From: Bugula neritina
Taxonomy: Eukaryota; Bryozoa; Gymnolaemata; Cheilostomatida; Bugulidae
Direction of reading: 5' to 3'
Length of the DNA: 64,000 nucleotides
Assembly (NCBI GenBank): GCA_964035545.1
Contig: OZ037767.1
Location: forward strand, 2,736,680 to 2,800,679
Part shown: in pieces, positions 25,301 to 49,462 of the stretch
Layout of the letters: the number at the start of each line of letters is the position of its first letter
Position numbering within the stretch: position 1 is the first letter of the stretch
Position numbers and translations under genes: made by a program
Notes under the pieces: generated by a model
Databases searched by the model: none
Seen by the model: the letters and a program-made list of their open reading frames with translations, nothing else
What the model was told of the DNA's origin: nothing

Positions 25301-26075
25301 GGTAAGCTAAACGTAGTTTGAGCAGATAGACAAAAAAACTCGACCAGTCCCAGGGATGACTAGTTGACAGTGTGTTATTGTCACATTGATGTAGGATAGA
25401 AGATGGTAACAGATACACATTATTTTCACATGAATCAAGTCAACGTCTGCGCTAATCCACTATAACCAGACTACAAACTACATGCACTGAAAATCTCAAG
25501 TACAGTATGAAACTATCAAATCTGCACAAATGTTTTGCAAAGTAAACCTAATAAAGTACGCAAGATAATTATAAGTTAAGATTTAAGTTACAATTTAGAT
25601 ACGGATAAACAATGCTATGAATAGCCAAGATTGCTCTATACAAGTATTGTTTACATTATACTTTATATGTATAAAATAAATGTATGTAATGCCATTAGTG
25701 TGTATAATTTGTGTATCTAGTACCATTTATGTAATACATATTATAGTTTAACGTATTTTCATCCCAAACCAAACAGAAAAGGAAATGCTGATACACAAAA
25801 CTCTGGAAACGCATAGACAGACACACAGACAGACACACAGACAGACACACAGACAGACCTGAAGTGTCCCATAAATGTAGTTTAACTCTTCTCCCATCAA
25901 TAGTGATGATAGTAGCCTTGTAGTCTGTACCCTTAGACGAGTAAGGTGAGTGGGGGCTTTGAGAGCAGTCCACCAGACCCCCCAATATCTCTTCCTTACC
26001 AACGTCAGAATCACCGACTAACAGGAATTTAAGGCTATAGTCATACACCTTTTCCATATGACGCGGTTGTACCAT
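22368..26075 (-). CDS. RAB40: RAB40-type GTPase with SOCS box and CAAX tail
   Basis: Three exons on the minus strand: 26075-25859, 25267-25077 and 22781-22368. They give 822 bp, 273 aa, like animal RAB40. The family is an atypical Rab that acts as substrate receptor of CUL5-Elongin B/C ubiquitin ligases at membranes. Visible parts: P-loop GDSDVGKE (21-28), switch II WDTSGQG (69-75), [37 protein letters not shown], the family's unusual GNRLHLA in place of NKxD (126-132), [19 protein letters not shown], a SOCS/BC box ([10 protein letters not shown]) with Cys/Leu-rich Cul5-type region, and C-terminal CIIS for prenylation. Odd: the P-loop Ser/Thr after GK, present as Ser in RAB40 relatives, is Glu here. 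Exon 1 ends in a GTCTGT repeat that supplies its donor. Intron 2 holds a 30-bp minisatellite. Confidence 0.92.
23148..23530. repeat. 30-bp minisatellite, about 12.5 copies, in RAB40 intron 2
   Basis: The unit is AACTCCCTTAGCTAGATATA plus TGAGAGAGAT. Copies are almost identical, with two single-base variants (AACCCCCTTA near 23241, AACCCCATTA near 23451). As 30 is divisible by 3 and the unit has no stop in some frames, it creates false open frames on both strands. There are no unique spacers, so it is not a CRISPR-like array. Confidence 0.97.
25051..25071. repeat. ATT trinucleotide run next to RAB40 exon 2 donor
   Basis: Seven ATT units end a few bases inside intron 2 from the exon 2 donor (25076). 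Confidence 0.9.
25817..25858. repeat. ACACACAGACAG repeat forming the RAB40 exon 1 donor side
   Basis: Four copies of a 12-bp unit, read GTCTGTCTGTGT on the gene strand, abut the last base of exon 1. The donor GTCTGT is itself the first unit of the array. Confidence 0.9.
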
Positions 26076-29000
26076 AATCCCCTATAACCTTACACAGCCA
26101 ATCATAATTCAGCCACTTCCAAATAACTCCGAGACGACTGGTGAGAGAAACTGACTGGTGAGAGAAACTGCGTCTACAAAGATATGATGTACTTACTCAA
26201 AAAAGTGTAGATACGAGACTTACTTACAAGTTAGACTTACAGCGACTACCACTCAACATTACCTGAACTCTAGTGTAGAAAGTGACTAAAGGCTTTACTT
26301 CTCCACACACACATACTATATGCGAATAGCTTAGTAACAAACAAGACGATTGGTCGATTCCTGATTTCACCAGGTAGTTGGGTGACGAAACAATCACCTC
26401 CAGAGTAAGACATTCACTTTACGGGATGTATATATGCTGGCATTAGTGTGTGAATATATTCAGGTATTCTACCTGCAGAATTGTCTCCATGAGTGAGACT
26501 TTTACAATGAGAAGAATGTGCTGTATGTTCACACAAGTAGTATTTGTGCTGGATATTTATAACCTGGGCTGCCTAGAAGTCAACACCCTATGAGTGGTAG
26601 ATCCTAAGTCTACAATTTGAGGGCATCTCTGGGAAATATTAAATTTATTTCATTCATCAGCTAAAAAGTGCAAGATTATTTTTACCAGCTCAGTGAGTGA
26701 ATTACTAACTCAAATGTGAAACAACAGACAGCATTACATTGACTGTCCTTCCTTAGAACTTACAAGGAGAAACAGACAAATGGGAACCAACCAATAGCTT
26801 ACTGATTGTTTACATTGGGGTATCAAGGAAAACTCTGTGGTGACATAGCATAGGCCATAGAGTGTGTGAGTCTCATGGTATGTCTAACACAGCAAGCAGC
26901 TTTGGATATAATCCTGCATCATTTCATAACAATAAACATATAAATATGGTAATCATATTAACAAGTATAATTACACAATAATGTTTCAAAAGTGTGGCTT
27001 CTAATATAATATCAATACATAACACAATACTGATACACACATTGGATTATAATCAGCATGTTTTGTTTGAAACACCACAATGAGTGTGACCAGAATGATA
27101 AGTCATCAAGAAATATAATACATTTATAAGTCTAATAGATTATCATTATAATAGTTGAGTCACGGTGACAGTGGTAGGCCATAGGTCACGGCCATATTTC
27201 ATAGCCCATAGGCATAACTCATCATTCAAATGCCAAATATAACTATCATTAGTCATTTTAAGTATCAGAATAAATATAAATAAAATTCTCAAAATGGTGG
27301 ATTAAAACAAAATTGATTGCCAAGTGATAATTGAGTAACAATACTAAACCCCAAACCCCAATAGAGTACTTTTAAAAAATAAATTGCAGCTGGTGAGACC
27401 AGGAGTTTTCTTATACTAAGTTTAACATTTACATTATGACTATCATTAACTATTAGGGCAAGTATAATCTTAACCTAACCTATTGGCCACTACATTTACA
27501 GTTAAACTTAATGTATACCATTTTTTGATTTTAGTTTCAAAATCAGTAATTATAATCAACCTTACTTTAACTGTAACTTACAAGTTTACTAAGAGTAAGG
27601 CTAAGAGCACGATTTAGACTAAAAGTAAGAGTTAGAGACTCACTCACACCAACAGTAATATCAATTGAGTGACACTGACTGTGAGTAATGTTTTTATTTC
27701 AAGATATGACACTGACAGTGACACCCATACTCATACTGATACTCATTTATAGTGATAGTGATGCTCATAGTCATACTCATAGTATCAGTCATAGACCATA
27801 GTGAGTATCATAGTCATAGTGATAGTCAAATTCAATGTCATACTCATACTGATACTCATACTGATACTGATAGCGATACTCATACTCATACTGATAGTGA
27901 TACTGGTAGCGCCAGTGGTAAAACTAAAAAGTAAAAATGCTTGTTCAGCTTCAAGTTCATGTTGATGTTGTGATAATCATTAATCATTTAATGATTATGA
28001 CTATGGTTGACAGTATAAATCACACAATAAATAATTTAATAATAGTAATTCAGCCAATACTTTGAGTTTACCTGTTAGTGTTAACATTAAATGTAAAATA
28101 ATGATGATAATCTTAATGGCTAATGATCATGATCATGATGAATTATTATTAAACCGTGATACTGATCTCATTCCGAATGTTACCTTCGTTATACTGTAAT
28201 AAATGAGCTCTTCTCAAAAGAAAACTGATTAGTATAATAAATATTTTTCAGCTTTAGCAGAGATCAGAGTTGTAAATTTATGAACATCTTTGTGTTTATA
28301 AAGAATAACTACATGACAATTTACGAAAAATGGGTTATTGAAAACGATCCAAACATTATTATTTTTACTACACTTCCGTTTGCGCGATAATTGAATTCCT
28401 AACCCAAAGTGAGTGAGTGCCACACTGATACTAGATGGGAAAATTAATAATTTACCAAATGTAAACAATTATATCTAAATCTGCTCAAACTACAAGAATA
28501 AATTTTAAGGTAATTTATTTGAGTAGCATTGTGTTATTGGCAAATTAAGTCAATTCAGTTCAAAAGCCAAGCCCAATGCCGAATACTGAAAGTGAAAGTG
28601 AATACTATAAGTATAACTATAACTATAAGTATTAGTATAAGTATAACTTATAACTATAACTATAAGTATAACTATAAGTATAAGTATAAGACTATAAGTA
28701 TAACTGTATAAGTATAACTATAACTGTATAAGTATAACTATAACTGTATAAGTATTATACTTAGTATCAGTATTACTGTTAGACTTAGAATTAGTGTTTT
28801 ATTTACTATAAGTATAATTATAAGTGTAAGTCTATAACATTAACTAAACGTAAATGACGAAGTCTAACTCTAAGACTAAAACTATTACTAAGAGAAAGTT
28901 ATTTAACTTTAAGTTTAAGTATACCTTAAACTATAAGATAAGCTTGAAAATTAGTATTACCGTTACGTATTGGTATAATTTAAATTATATTATATATTAA

Positions 29001-29309
29001 TATATTTAATTTTTATTTTAAATTCATTATCAATAACAATTATGATAATCTTAATCATCATCATAGTGACTATACGTATAAATTTAATAAGTATAATAAT
29101 ATAATTATAATTATAATCTTAATTATACCAATACTATAGTTATACTCTACTCTATATTGTAATCCTTAGTCTTAGCTTAGCTAATTTTTATTGTTTTTAG
29201 TAATGTTATATAAAATTTGAATTGCTAAATAGTTCGATATAATTTTCGATTCAATTAAAATAAAAATATACTTTAAAAGCAGTGTCTCTTAACTTTTTAC
29301 AGCTGAAAA
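26076..29309. other. Gene-free interval between RAB40 and LRR1 (divergent upstream regions)
   Basis: I see no convincing exon. It holds the upstream regions of both genes and two simple-repeat blocks: CATACTCATACTGATACTCA-type at about 27700-27905 and ATAAGTATAACTATAACT-type at about 28590-28840, followed by AT-rich sequence. No promoter element can be named with confidence. Confidence 0.6.
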
Positions 29310-32300
29310 ATGAAGTTAACAAGTGAAGTTCAAGTTGTTAGTAGGCTATGCCCAACACTCAACATAAAGACTTCTGCAAAGGCAGTGCGCTGCCAGCTAG
29401 CTATAGGTAAAAAACCCGCTAGCGCTGACAAGACTATATTTATTATGATTTCCACAACTCAGAATCTCAGTGGTCACTTTTATAAGGTAGGAATGGCTTC
29501 TTTGTTGGTTTGTAGAGCAATCTTGACTAAAAGAGAAATAGCCTAAATAGGAAATTCATGCTAAAAGGTCTAATTAAGACTACCTATGTGGTATATTGAA
29601 GAGGCTCCACACACCTTGTACCATCCATGCTTGTGTAGTTGCCATAAACACGTGTCTATTTGTACTAATCATGCTTAAACAGGCACCTTGACTGCATGTT
29701 ACTTTGTGTAAGCATATGTGCAGATTGTGTGAACAATTTAGTTGCACAAGTACTTTATACACCATACATTTTAGATACATGAGAACATTGAAGCCATTCA
29801 CTGTAAATTCATCAATGAAGGTAAAGCTTCCATAAGGGTAAAACAGCCAGCTATGGACATCATGATCAGTAAAGTAGGTTGAAAAGACGTACCTATATAT
29901 TTATTGACGTGCATTATGCTAGTTTAACAGTTTGTGAACCATAGTATCTCGGATGTTAATGTTTGTATGTCTATGAGGTATTTGAGAGTTACTTTATTAA
30001 CATGCTGTAATATTAATCAATGTAGGCACAACGTACAATGTGCGCAGTTTGGTGATCACCAACTGACAAACATATTACTCTTTGCTATCTGCTTGTAATG
30101 CAAAGAATTATAACATTGAGCTACCAACATGCTATGTCTAATGTATTATGTTGCGTGCACTCACGCACTCACACGCAGTATGCATTAACACATACAGCAT
30201 TTGTTTTTGTTTTTAGGCTGATGGTTCACAACTGAAGAAATTCGTGCAGCTAATTAAAATGGTCGTGATGAAAGGTTCTCTCGATGACGGAGAGGGTAAC
30301 AGAAACTTTGTTGAAATTATTGAGATTGCATTTGTTTCCCATTTTCTACATTTATGATACATAGACTAGCAAAATATAGCATTGTATAGCATAGTCTAGA
30401 TTAGCAAAGTATAGCATTGTATAGTATAGCATAGATTAGCAAACTATAGCATTATATACTATAGCGTAGATATTAGCAAACTATAGCATTATATACTATA
30501 GCATAGATATTAGCAAAGTATAGCATTGTATAGTCAAGCATAGCATAAATATTAGCAAAGTATACATTAGAATATATTAGCATTGTATAGCTTAGTTTTG
30601 TATAGCAAAGTATAGCATGCTCTCAATGTGGTATCTGTTTGCAGCTCCGAGCCAGCTCTCCACTCTGACTCCCGTTACAGGAAAAGCCTTAAATAATGTG
30701 AAAGTTAAGAAGATATGCGGCAGAGAAAACTATCCAATCACAGAAGGTTTCTCATCTGGTCTAACTCACTTACAGGTCAGATATACACACCATGTTATTT
30801 CTATTGAGAAATTAGTAACATTTCTTTCCACTAGTATTCAGTTTTAATGAGTTCCAACTTAAGAAAACTGTTAGAGCTAGGGTTTTTAGAATAACTCCAC
30901 AATTTAAACTATTTGTGTTTTGGCTATAACATATGTCGGTGTATGTACAAGGGAAGTTCTTGTTAAAATGCTATATTTATTTTATTATATAAACTCATAC
31001 AAGCTTATAGTCACCATCTCTTTGAGAGAACCCCTGATGGAAGGGGATTTTGTTCAAGTGGGCTAAGGAATTATTCAGATGGGGCACAGGAGCAATTATG
31101 ACTGAATGCTCTTTCTAACATTACCAATGGAATTTGCTGGGGTTCAAACCCATGACTTCGTGTTCACTAAGTAAATGCTCTAACCCCTAGACCACGGCTG
31201 CTCCCTATTTATTTTATTATATATAATGACATGAAAGCAGTTCTCATTGGTTGTACACGCTGGTGTTGTAGATAAGTGACTGTCGCCTCAGGAAGTTAGA
31301 CTCTCGGGTATTAGGATTACAAGATCTCACACAACTCGATTTGAGTAATAATAAACTAACATTTGTACCTCCCGAGTTAAGAGAGCTGCCTCTTACACTG
31401 CTAAACCTTAGCAAGAATAACATTAGCAACTTCAGCGAAGATTTCTGTAAGGAAAGCACATTGAGTTCTTCTCTACAAACACTCAACCTAGAAGGTATTT
31501 ATTTTCTGCAGATATCAGTTTCTGCAGCTGTTAATTTTCTGCAGATATTCATTTTTTGCAGGTATTTGTTTTACATGTATATACTATACAATATTGTCAA
31601 CTCTAAAATAATTGTTATGTTTTCAGATAACCCGAAACTGTCAAGGTTACCAGTCACCTTACATAATCTGTCAAGACTTCACACACTCAATGTTAACAGG
31701 TGCTCTCTCACACGCCTTCCATCAATGATTGGCTTCATTAGATCGCTATGTTTCCTCTATATAGCCGATAATAAAATCAAAACATTGCCCCATAGGTACG
31801 TTTTAGCAGCACCATAAACTCAACGCTGTCTTTTATTCTTTATACTTTGCATTTTTTTTTTAATATATTTTATACTAAAATAAAGTATTATCATGATTAT
31901 TCTGTGAAATTCAACTAAACCAGGCATTGAGGCTAGTGATAAGTTGACATGGTATAATAACTCCTGTTGGTAGGCTGAGTAGTTGTGACACTCAGTCTAT
32001 GAGTTGACTGCATGGTATATCTATCAATCAGTCAAAGTTTTGACTGACTTTATATATGTTTAGTTTTCTGAGGTTACGGCTGGACCAACTGCAAGCGTCC
32101 GGAAATGAGTTCATTGCACCAACAGATGTGGTGGAGAGTCGGTTCCAGTCCCCCGTACCGAGTCTGGAGGAGCTGGCAGCCAGGGCTCTGAGGCTTCACA
32201 AGTATGTATTTGCCGTTTGTGCTGTTTGAAATAGAAGACAAATCCTAAAAGTTGCAGTACCTCATTGCTTGGGAAGCGTTGGCTGTATTATCACACATTT

Positions 32301-32871
32301 GTAGAGGGTTTTTTTGCTGCGCTATTATTATCATTATGTTATAGCTTTGTTATAATATGTAATAATATTTTAGATAATATAAATATAATATAATATATAT
32401 TATACTATATAATATAGTAGCATTATATTTTTATTTTATTATAGTATTTTTTCTCACCTATCTCTGCTTTGTCCTGTTGTTTTACTATAATATATTATAT
32501 TATATATATTATAATATTATTTTTCGGATAAATTGTTTATTTGAACTCAGCTGCCATTGTAGGATTTCATATTATATTATATCTTATGATTTTGTAGTGT
32601 TTCTGTTACAAGAACACAAGTGTTTCCAGACATGTGGCAGTATTTGAATTCAGCCAAGAAGTGTTTCTGTGGAGGTTATTGCTTCGAGTCTTTCGCTTGT
32701 TTCCTCAATCACGTCCCTCTCATCCGACTGTGCAGAGTATTCAGTACGACGGCTGGTACTAATGCGATGGAGGGACCCGTAGAGTGTTTCCTCTGCTCTC
32801 CAGAGTGTCTGAGGACCTTCTATGGCAGTAGACAATCAGTGCAGCGGTTTTATGCACCTTCTAGTTCTTAG
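29310..32871 (+). CDS. LRR1: LRR1, leucine-rich-repeat substrate receptor of CUL2 ubiquitin ligase
   Basis: Eight exons: 29310-29486, 29775-29873, 30217-30295, 30645-30775, 31272-31494, 31627-31795, 32064-32201 and 32598-32871 (TAG). They give 1290 bp, 429 aa, near the vertebrate length. In animals CUL2-LRR1 ubiquitylates the replicative CMG helicase so that it is unloaded at termination. The N-terminal domain shows the family pattern (MKLTSEVQVVSRLCPTLNIK, HENIEAIHCKFINEGKASIR, QLSTLTPV, NYPITEGFSSGLTHLQ). LRRs follow: LTQLDLSNNKLTFVPPELRE, LNLSKNNISNF, LHTLNVNRCSLTRLPSMIG and LCFLYIADNKIKTLP. Then come a BC-box-like SLEELAARALRLH and a C-terminal Cys cluster (KKCFCGGYCFESF, ECFLCSPEC) as in LRR1. 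AATAAA at 32945-32950. Intron 4 contains a SINE; intron 3 contains a TATAGCA repeat. Confidence 0.93.
30360..30615. repeat. TATAGCATTGTATAGCATAG-type repeat in LRR1 intron 3
   Basis: Irregular tandem units of about 25-40 bp, e.g. ATATTAGCAAAGTATAGCAT, running nearly up to the exon 4 acceptor. Confidence 0.88.
30992..31205 (-). mobile_element. tRNA-derived SINE, copy 1 (LRR1 intron 4)
   Basis: Read on the minus strand, the 5' head begins GGAGCAGCCGTGGTCTAGGG. It has an A-box-like TGGTCTAGGGG and a B-box-like GGGTTTGAACCCC about 40 bp later, typical of RNA polymerase III tRNA promoters. An unrelated body of about 140 bp shared with the copy at 42494-42709 follows. An exact 18-bp direct repeat (TATTTATTTTATTATATA) flanks it at 30974-30991 and 31206-31223, the target-site duplication of retrotransposition. 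Confidence 0.88.
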
Positions 32872-35800
32872 TGCTAAAGTTAATAGAGTCATATCGGGAT
32901 AATCTCCCCATTATTTTTTATTTTCATAAATCTCATGTGATTCTAATAAACAAATAAGTATTTTTCTCTCAGGGTTTTAGAGATTTTATTGCAATGTAAA
33001 TTATTTAAATTTTTAGTAGAATGCTGCGAAAGTACTGTTTGCATAATATTTTTTGTACTTTTGATGAATTACATAATGTAAGTAAAGGACAGAATCTAGT
33101 CTACAGTTAATAATATTTATACAAATACAATCTTAGTAAAGCTGATGGTGAAATGTGTGACCACTATTCTCCTGCAATTGGCTAGACCCAAAATCTCTAA
33201 AGTGTATACTCTGTAAATTACATTATATCTGCACTTGTTAGTTTTGTGACTTTCGTCTTACAACAAACCTGAGATGCAAGCTGAAGACACACCAGTGAAA
33301 GACACAAAAGTTTTTATAATTCATTTGCATCTCTCAAGCCACATGCGCAATCTTGTAGGAAGCCTTGAGTAAAGGTTTATGGCTGTTCAACTTATAAAGT
33401 AATAAGCAAAAGTAGTCTAATAGAAAGTTAAGATGATGTGCTTTTCAAATGTTAAAAGGCTTTTAGGTCAGCCAATCAACACGGCCCTTATAAACAGCTT
33501 GAGAATGCTTGAGTTAACGACCTTGACTATGACTATTGAATGTAGTTATCTAATTGACTATGCTGTGTAAGAATATATCATGAAGAATTTCATACTTTGA
33601 GTATAAGTATAGCTAATCAATAGTATTACCACTCAATGTTCTCTTTGCACACAAACATATAAGATATTTTTTTACTTTCGAATGATTCAATTGGTCGAAT
33701 GGCTTTCAGAAGTTTGTTCACCTTCAACTCTCGGTTTACTTATCTGTTATATTGCACTGTGTTTGTAAACATGGACAACATCTTTCCAAATTAGTTACTT
33801 CTCAGTGTTTCTGACAAAAGTCTGGATCAGTCTATTTTACTTCACACCCAAGACACTCTTGGACTTCAAACTGAAGATTTCAGACACATAAATTCTAACA
33901 GTGAGTTATTCTATAATATGTTTCATTTTATATACTAATTTATTAGCTAGGAAGATATTTATAGCTAGCAGAACTTGCCTAAGATTTAAATTGAGATTTC
34001 TACAATAAAAAGATATTATATGCTCAAAAGTTAAGCTTTGTAAAAAATAGTTTTATATTTATTTCAGGTGTAATCTATTCATTTAATAAAACATAATAGA
34101 GAAGATAGCATATTTCTTGTTATCCCTAACCCATACAAATTTGTTACAAATATTATAATTATATATGTAAGTTATGCTAACTGTTGAGCTCCCCCCCCCC
34201 CAACACTAGTAAACACTGTGTTTGTTTTCACGCACTTTTTGATGACTATATGGAATAAGTTATACAGCTTTTGATAAAGGAAAATGGAAACTGAATACAT
34301 ATAATGACTTTAAATGTAATAAAACATTCCATCATTCAGAGGGTTTTTGAGAGAAAAGTAATGAAACAGCGCAGAATATACTTATTACAACCACTACTAT
34401 ATACAGACTACACTATTATTATTCTTGAGAAAGTATAGCAATTTCCTTGGAATATTGAAGCTCTATTGCACAACTTGACTTTACAAGAGCATCTAATCAA
34501 TGCTTTATGTCTAGTGTTTACTCAGTTGCAAATCATACAAGTATTTCACATGACATAATCCTATGATAACTTTTCCAAGTCTTCTGGCATATAGCATGTT
34601 TATTATGAACTATATTATCAGAGGTTGTTTCAACACGTTCCTATGGTTACCAGTAAATTATAATCACTATATAGAATGCCATGTTACAATTATAATCTGC
34701 TTGTATGCCCAATACAATAATATCTATACATATTAAATATTTGTTCAAAGCTAAGTTTAATTTATCAAATAAAATTAATTTGAGAACCTCAGGTAACTTA
34801 TTTGTATAGTTTGTAGTATATATCATTATGTATAATACCATATAATAAAAAACATAAGTAATATAGTATAATGACGCATATATTCCTTTACAATTTAGGT
34901 AGCTACAATCTAATTGAATTATACATTAGACTAACAGCAGCAGTGGGGTTTGGGGTTAGCTTTAGTTGAGTTCAGCTGTTTCTGATAGTTTAGAGTTAAA
35001 ATGCGGCTGAGTAATTTAATGGGCAGATAACTTCATTTGTGTTGGTTTTTTCTAGAACTTAGATTTTGGGAGAACAGCTTGTTCTTATAATCATTGCTTT
35101 TTCATAAAAGCTAATTTGCATTGTAACTTGTCTTTATATGTTGGCATGTGGAAGTGTACTAAAAATATCACAAAAGCTACAATGTAGTAATGACCTAGTA
35201 GCTATTGGAAATAGTTTGTATGTAATATAATTCAATTAATATTAAACAGGTTTCATAATTGTATTATGGCATTATAATGTTATCATAGAATCTGGTGGTA
35301 TTGTATTAGGCTGTTCTATTCTATCAGTATATAAAACTACCTTTTTAAATTTCATTGCATGAAACTAGTAGTTAAATAAATTCTATTTGAAGTCAATGAC
35401 TAAAAGTTACATTTTCTAAAATTAAATATGCTACTAAGTACAATATTTAAATTTTGGTGACTAAGTTAAAGGTAAAGCATTTATATATCTTTACAATTTT
35501 AGAATTTTATATCAATTGTTCCAATATCTATGGGCTTCACACTGGTTTTTTTTGTAAGAAAATTTTTTCTGTAAGTATCACTTTCATTTCTTAAGAACTT
35601 TGGTGTGTCAAGTTAAAATATTTTATGAAAGCTATGGAGACTATAAACTTTGTTGGTATTATTTATTGTGATGCATGTTTCAAAGAGAGAACTTTCATAA
35701 AAAAGAGAACTAAACATTAGTAATTTGTACTCACAAAACATGAAAGGTGTGAAAATTAGTGTCAAATGTATCAAGTTAATTCATTATTTATTCATTCATT

Positions 35801-36155
35801 TCATTTGCAGTGAATAATTGTTAGAATTTTTTTGACACATGCATAGATATTTAGAGTCTCCAGTGTAAAACACTTTGCCAACACATTATCTGTCCAGATC
35901 ATGGGGAAAGCTGCAAGACATCGCCGCAATTAAAGATTTTGCTTCTCATGCAAATGTATAGCCTAAGTTCTAAAAGTTAAACAACCTATGAACGTTTAAG
36001 GAGATGTGATTGAATATATTTCTTTGTACTTCTTTTAAACTCAGTCTTATAAATAGCAATTTAGCCTTTGGGACTCGTGTTACAAGCAGTTCACATATTA
36101 ATTATTCATGGACTGTTGCACTATTTCTTAACTAATTCCTTGTAGACATGGAGCC
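32872..36155. other. Gene-free interval between LRR1 and the NMDA receptor gene
   Basis: AT-rich with no recognisable exon on either strand. Contents include the LRR1 poly(A) signal, a 10-12-base C run near 34190, and the upstream region of the receptor gene with an acceptor-like TTGTAG just before its start. Confidence 0.55.
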
Positions 36156-47987
<11,832 letters not shown>

Positions 47988-49462
47988 ATATTTTTATTCC
48001 ATGTGAAATTTCACTGTTCACCGTTTAAAATTATTGTGCAACTTTTGTAAATTTATAACGTGGCGGTGATAAACGATAGTAAACATTTTGTTAATGTTGC
48101 TTTGTATATGCGAAATAATTGCATTAGAAATTTGTATCTAAGAAAAAATTTGTATTTAATTGTTTTTATATTAATCATTTGCAATAATATTGTTGATAAA
48201 GTAATAGTATTTAATAAAATATTGTTTTAACATTAGAAAAAACAGTGTTGTATAGTAAACTGCATAATATGCACATTACTCCCAGCCTGTCTATGAGATT
48301 TTTAAGCTTTTTATCAAGGTGCATTTATTCCTTCAAGATTTTTGATGAGGTTAATTTGACTGAGAAAACAGTTCCCACAAGTTTTTTTTCATTATATAAG
48401 AAATATGTTCAGGTAATCAATTTCTCAGCAGCTTTCAGTATACAGCTTAAGGGAATAGTTATATGACTTATTTAAAGGACATCAAATGAGACTTGGTTAA
48501 GCGACAGTAATTATAGTTATCAGTGAAGTTATCAATTTTATGCAGTTTTTGACACATGATATCTTTTTAAAAAGCAATATGCAACTCATGTATTGTGAAA
48601 AGAAGCTACACAAGGAAGGCTTAGCCTAGTTAAGTTAACTAAAACGCATTGTTGTTGTTGAGACGGTGACAAAATTCAGGGTGAAGACAAATTCATCCTC
48701 AATAGAGGTTTCCCAGTATATAGACTTTATAATTTATTTATTTGATTTTCGGAGTTTGAGGACATCAAAATAATATATCATTATACAATATTGATAAGCC
48801 TTTAAAAGAATAATCCAGAATCCCTCCTCACTTTTGAGCACAGCTTTTATAAGTATAGAATGATGAAATATATGTTGATAGAATACAATCTTCCGCTCCG
48901 GTGACAATAAACAGTTATATATTACTACCATAATACTCATAATAGTAATTGTCTTCTCTCTGTAAGAAAACCGTATAATATTACCCACAATACTTTTCTT
49001 GTTCTCTCTCTTCTTTATACGTAAAATACAGCAGTCTTGTCAACTACAACTCTATTAATTTTATCCCAACATTTAACATGAATAAGATGGCATCACTTTC
49101 CAACTCAACAACATAAGTACTAATTCAAACTTTAAAAATACTAGTATATCTATAAACAGTTATGTTGGAGTACAGGCAGTAGTTATGTAACAACATATTA
49201 AAAGCCTATAATAATGTTGTTTAAAAATCAGTTAGAATATAGCTGCTTGTCATAGCCAAGCTAAAATCTCTAAGTTCTATGGAAATATATTCTCGAATTC
49301 TACCATCATAAGATCAGAATATTTTTCATTTATGGTAATATTGAAAAGTTGCATTAAAAACTGTTTTAAAGCATGTTTTGTGCATCTGATGCTGTAGTAC
49401 TATGTTGCTAGCATTTGATCATTGTAAAGTTGGAACCAGCATGAATCCCATCTCTTACTCAT

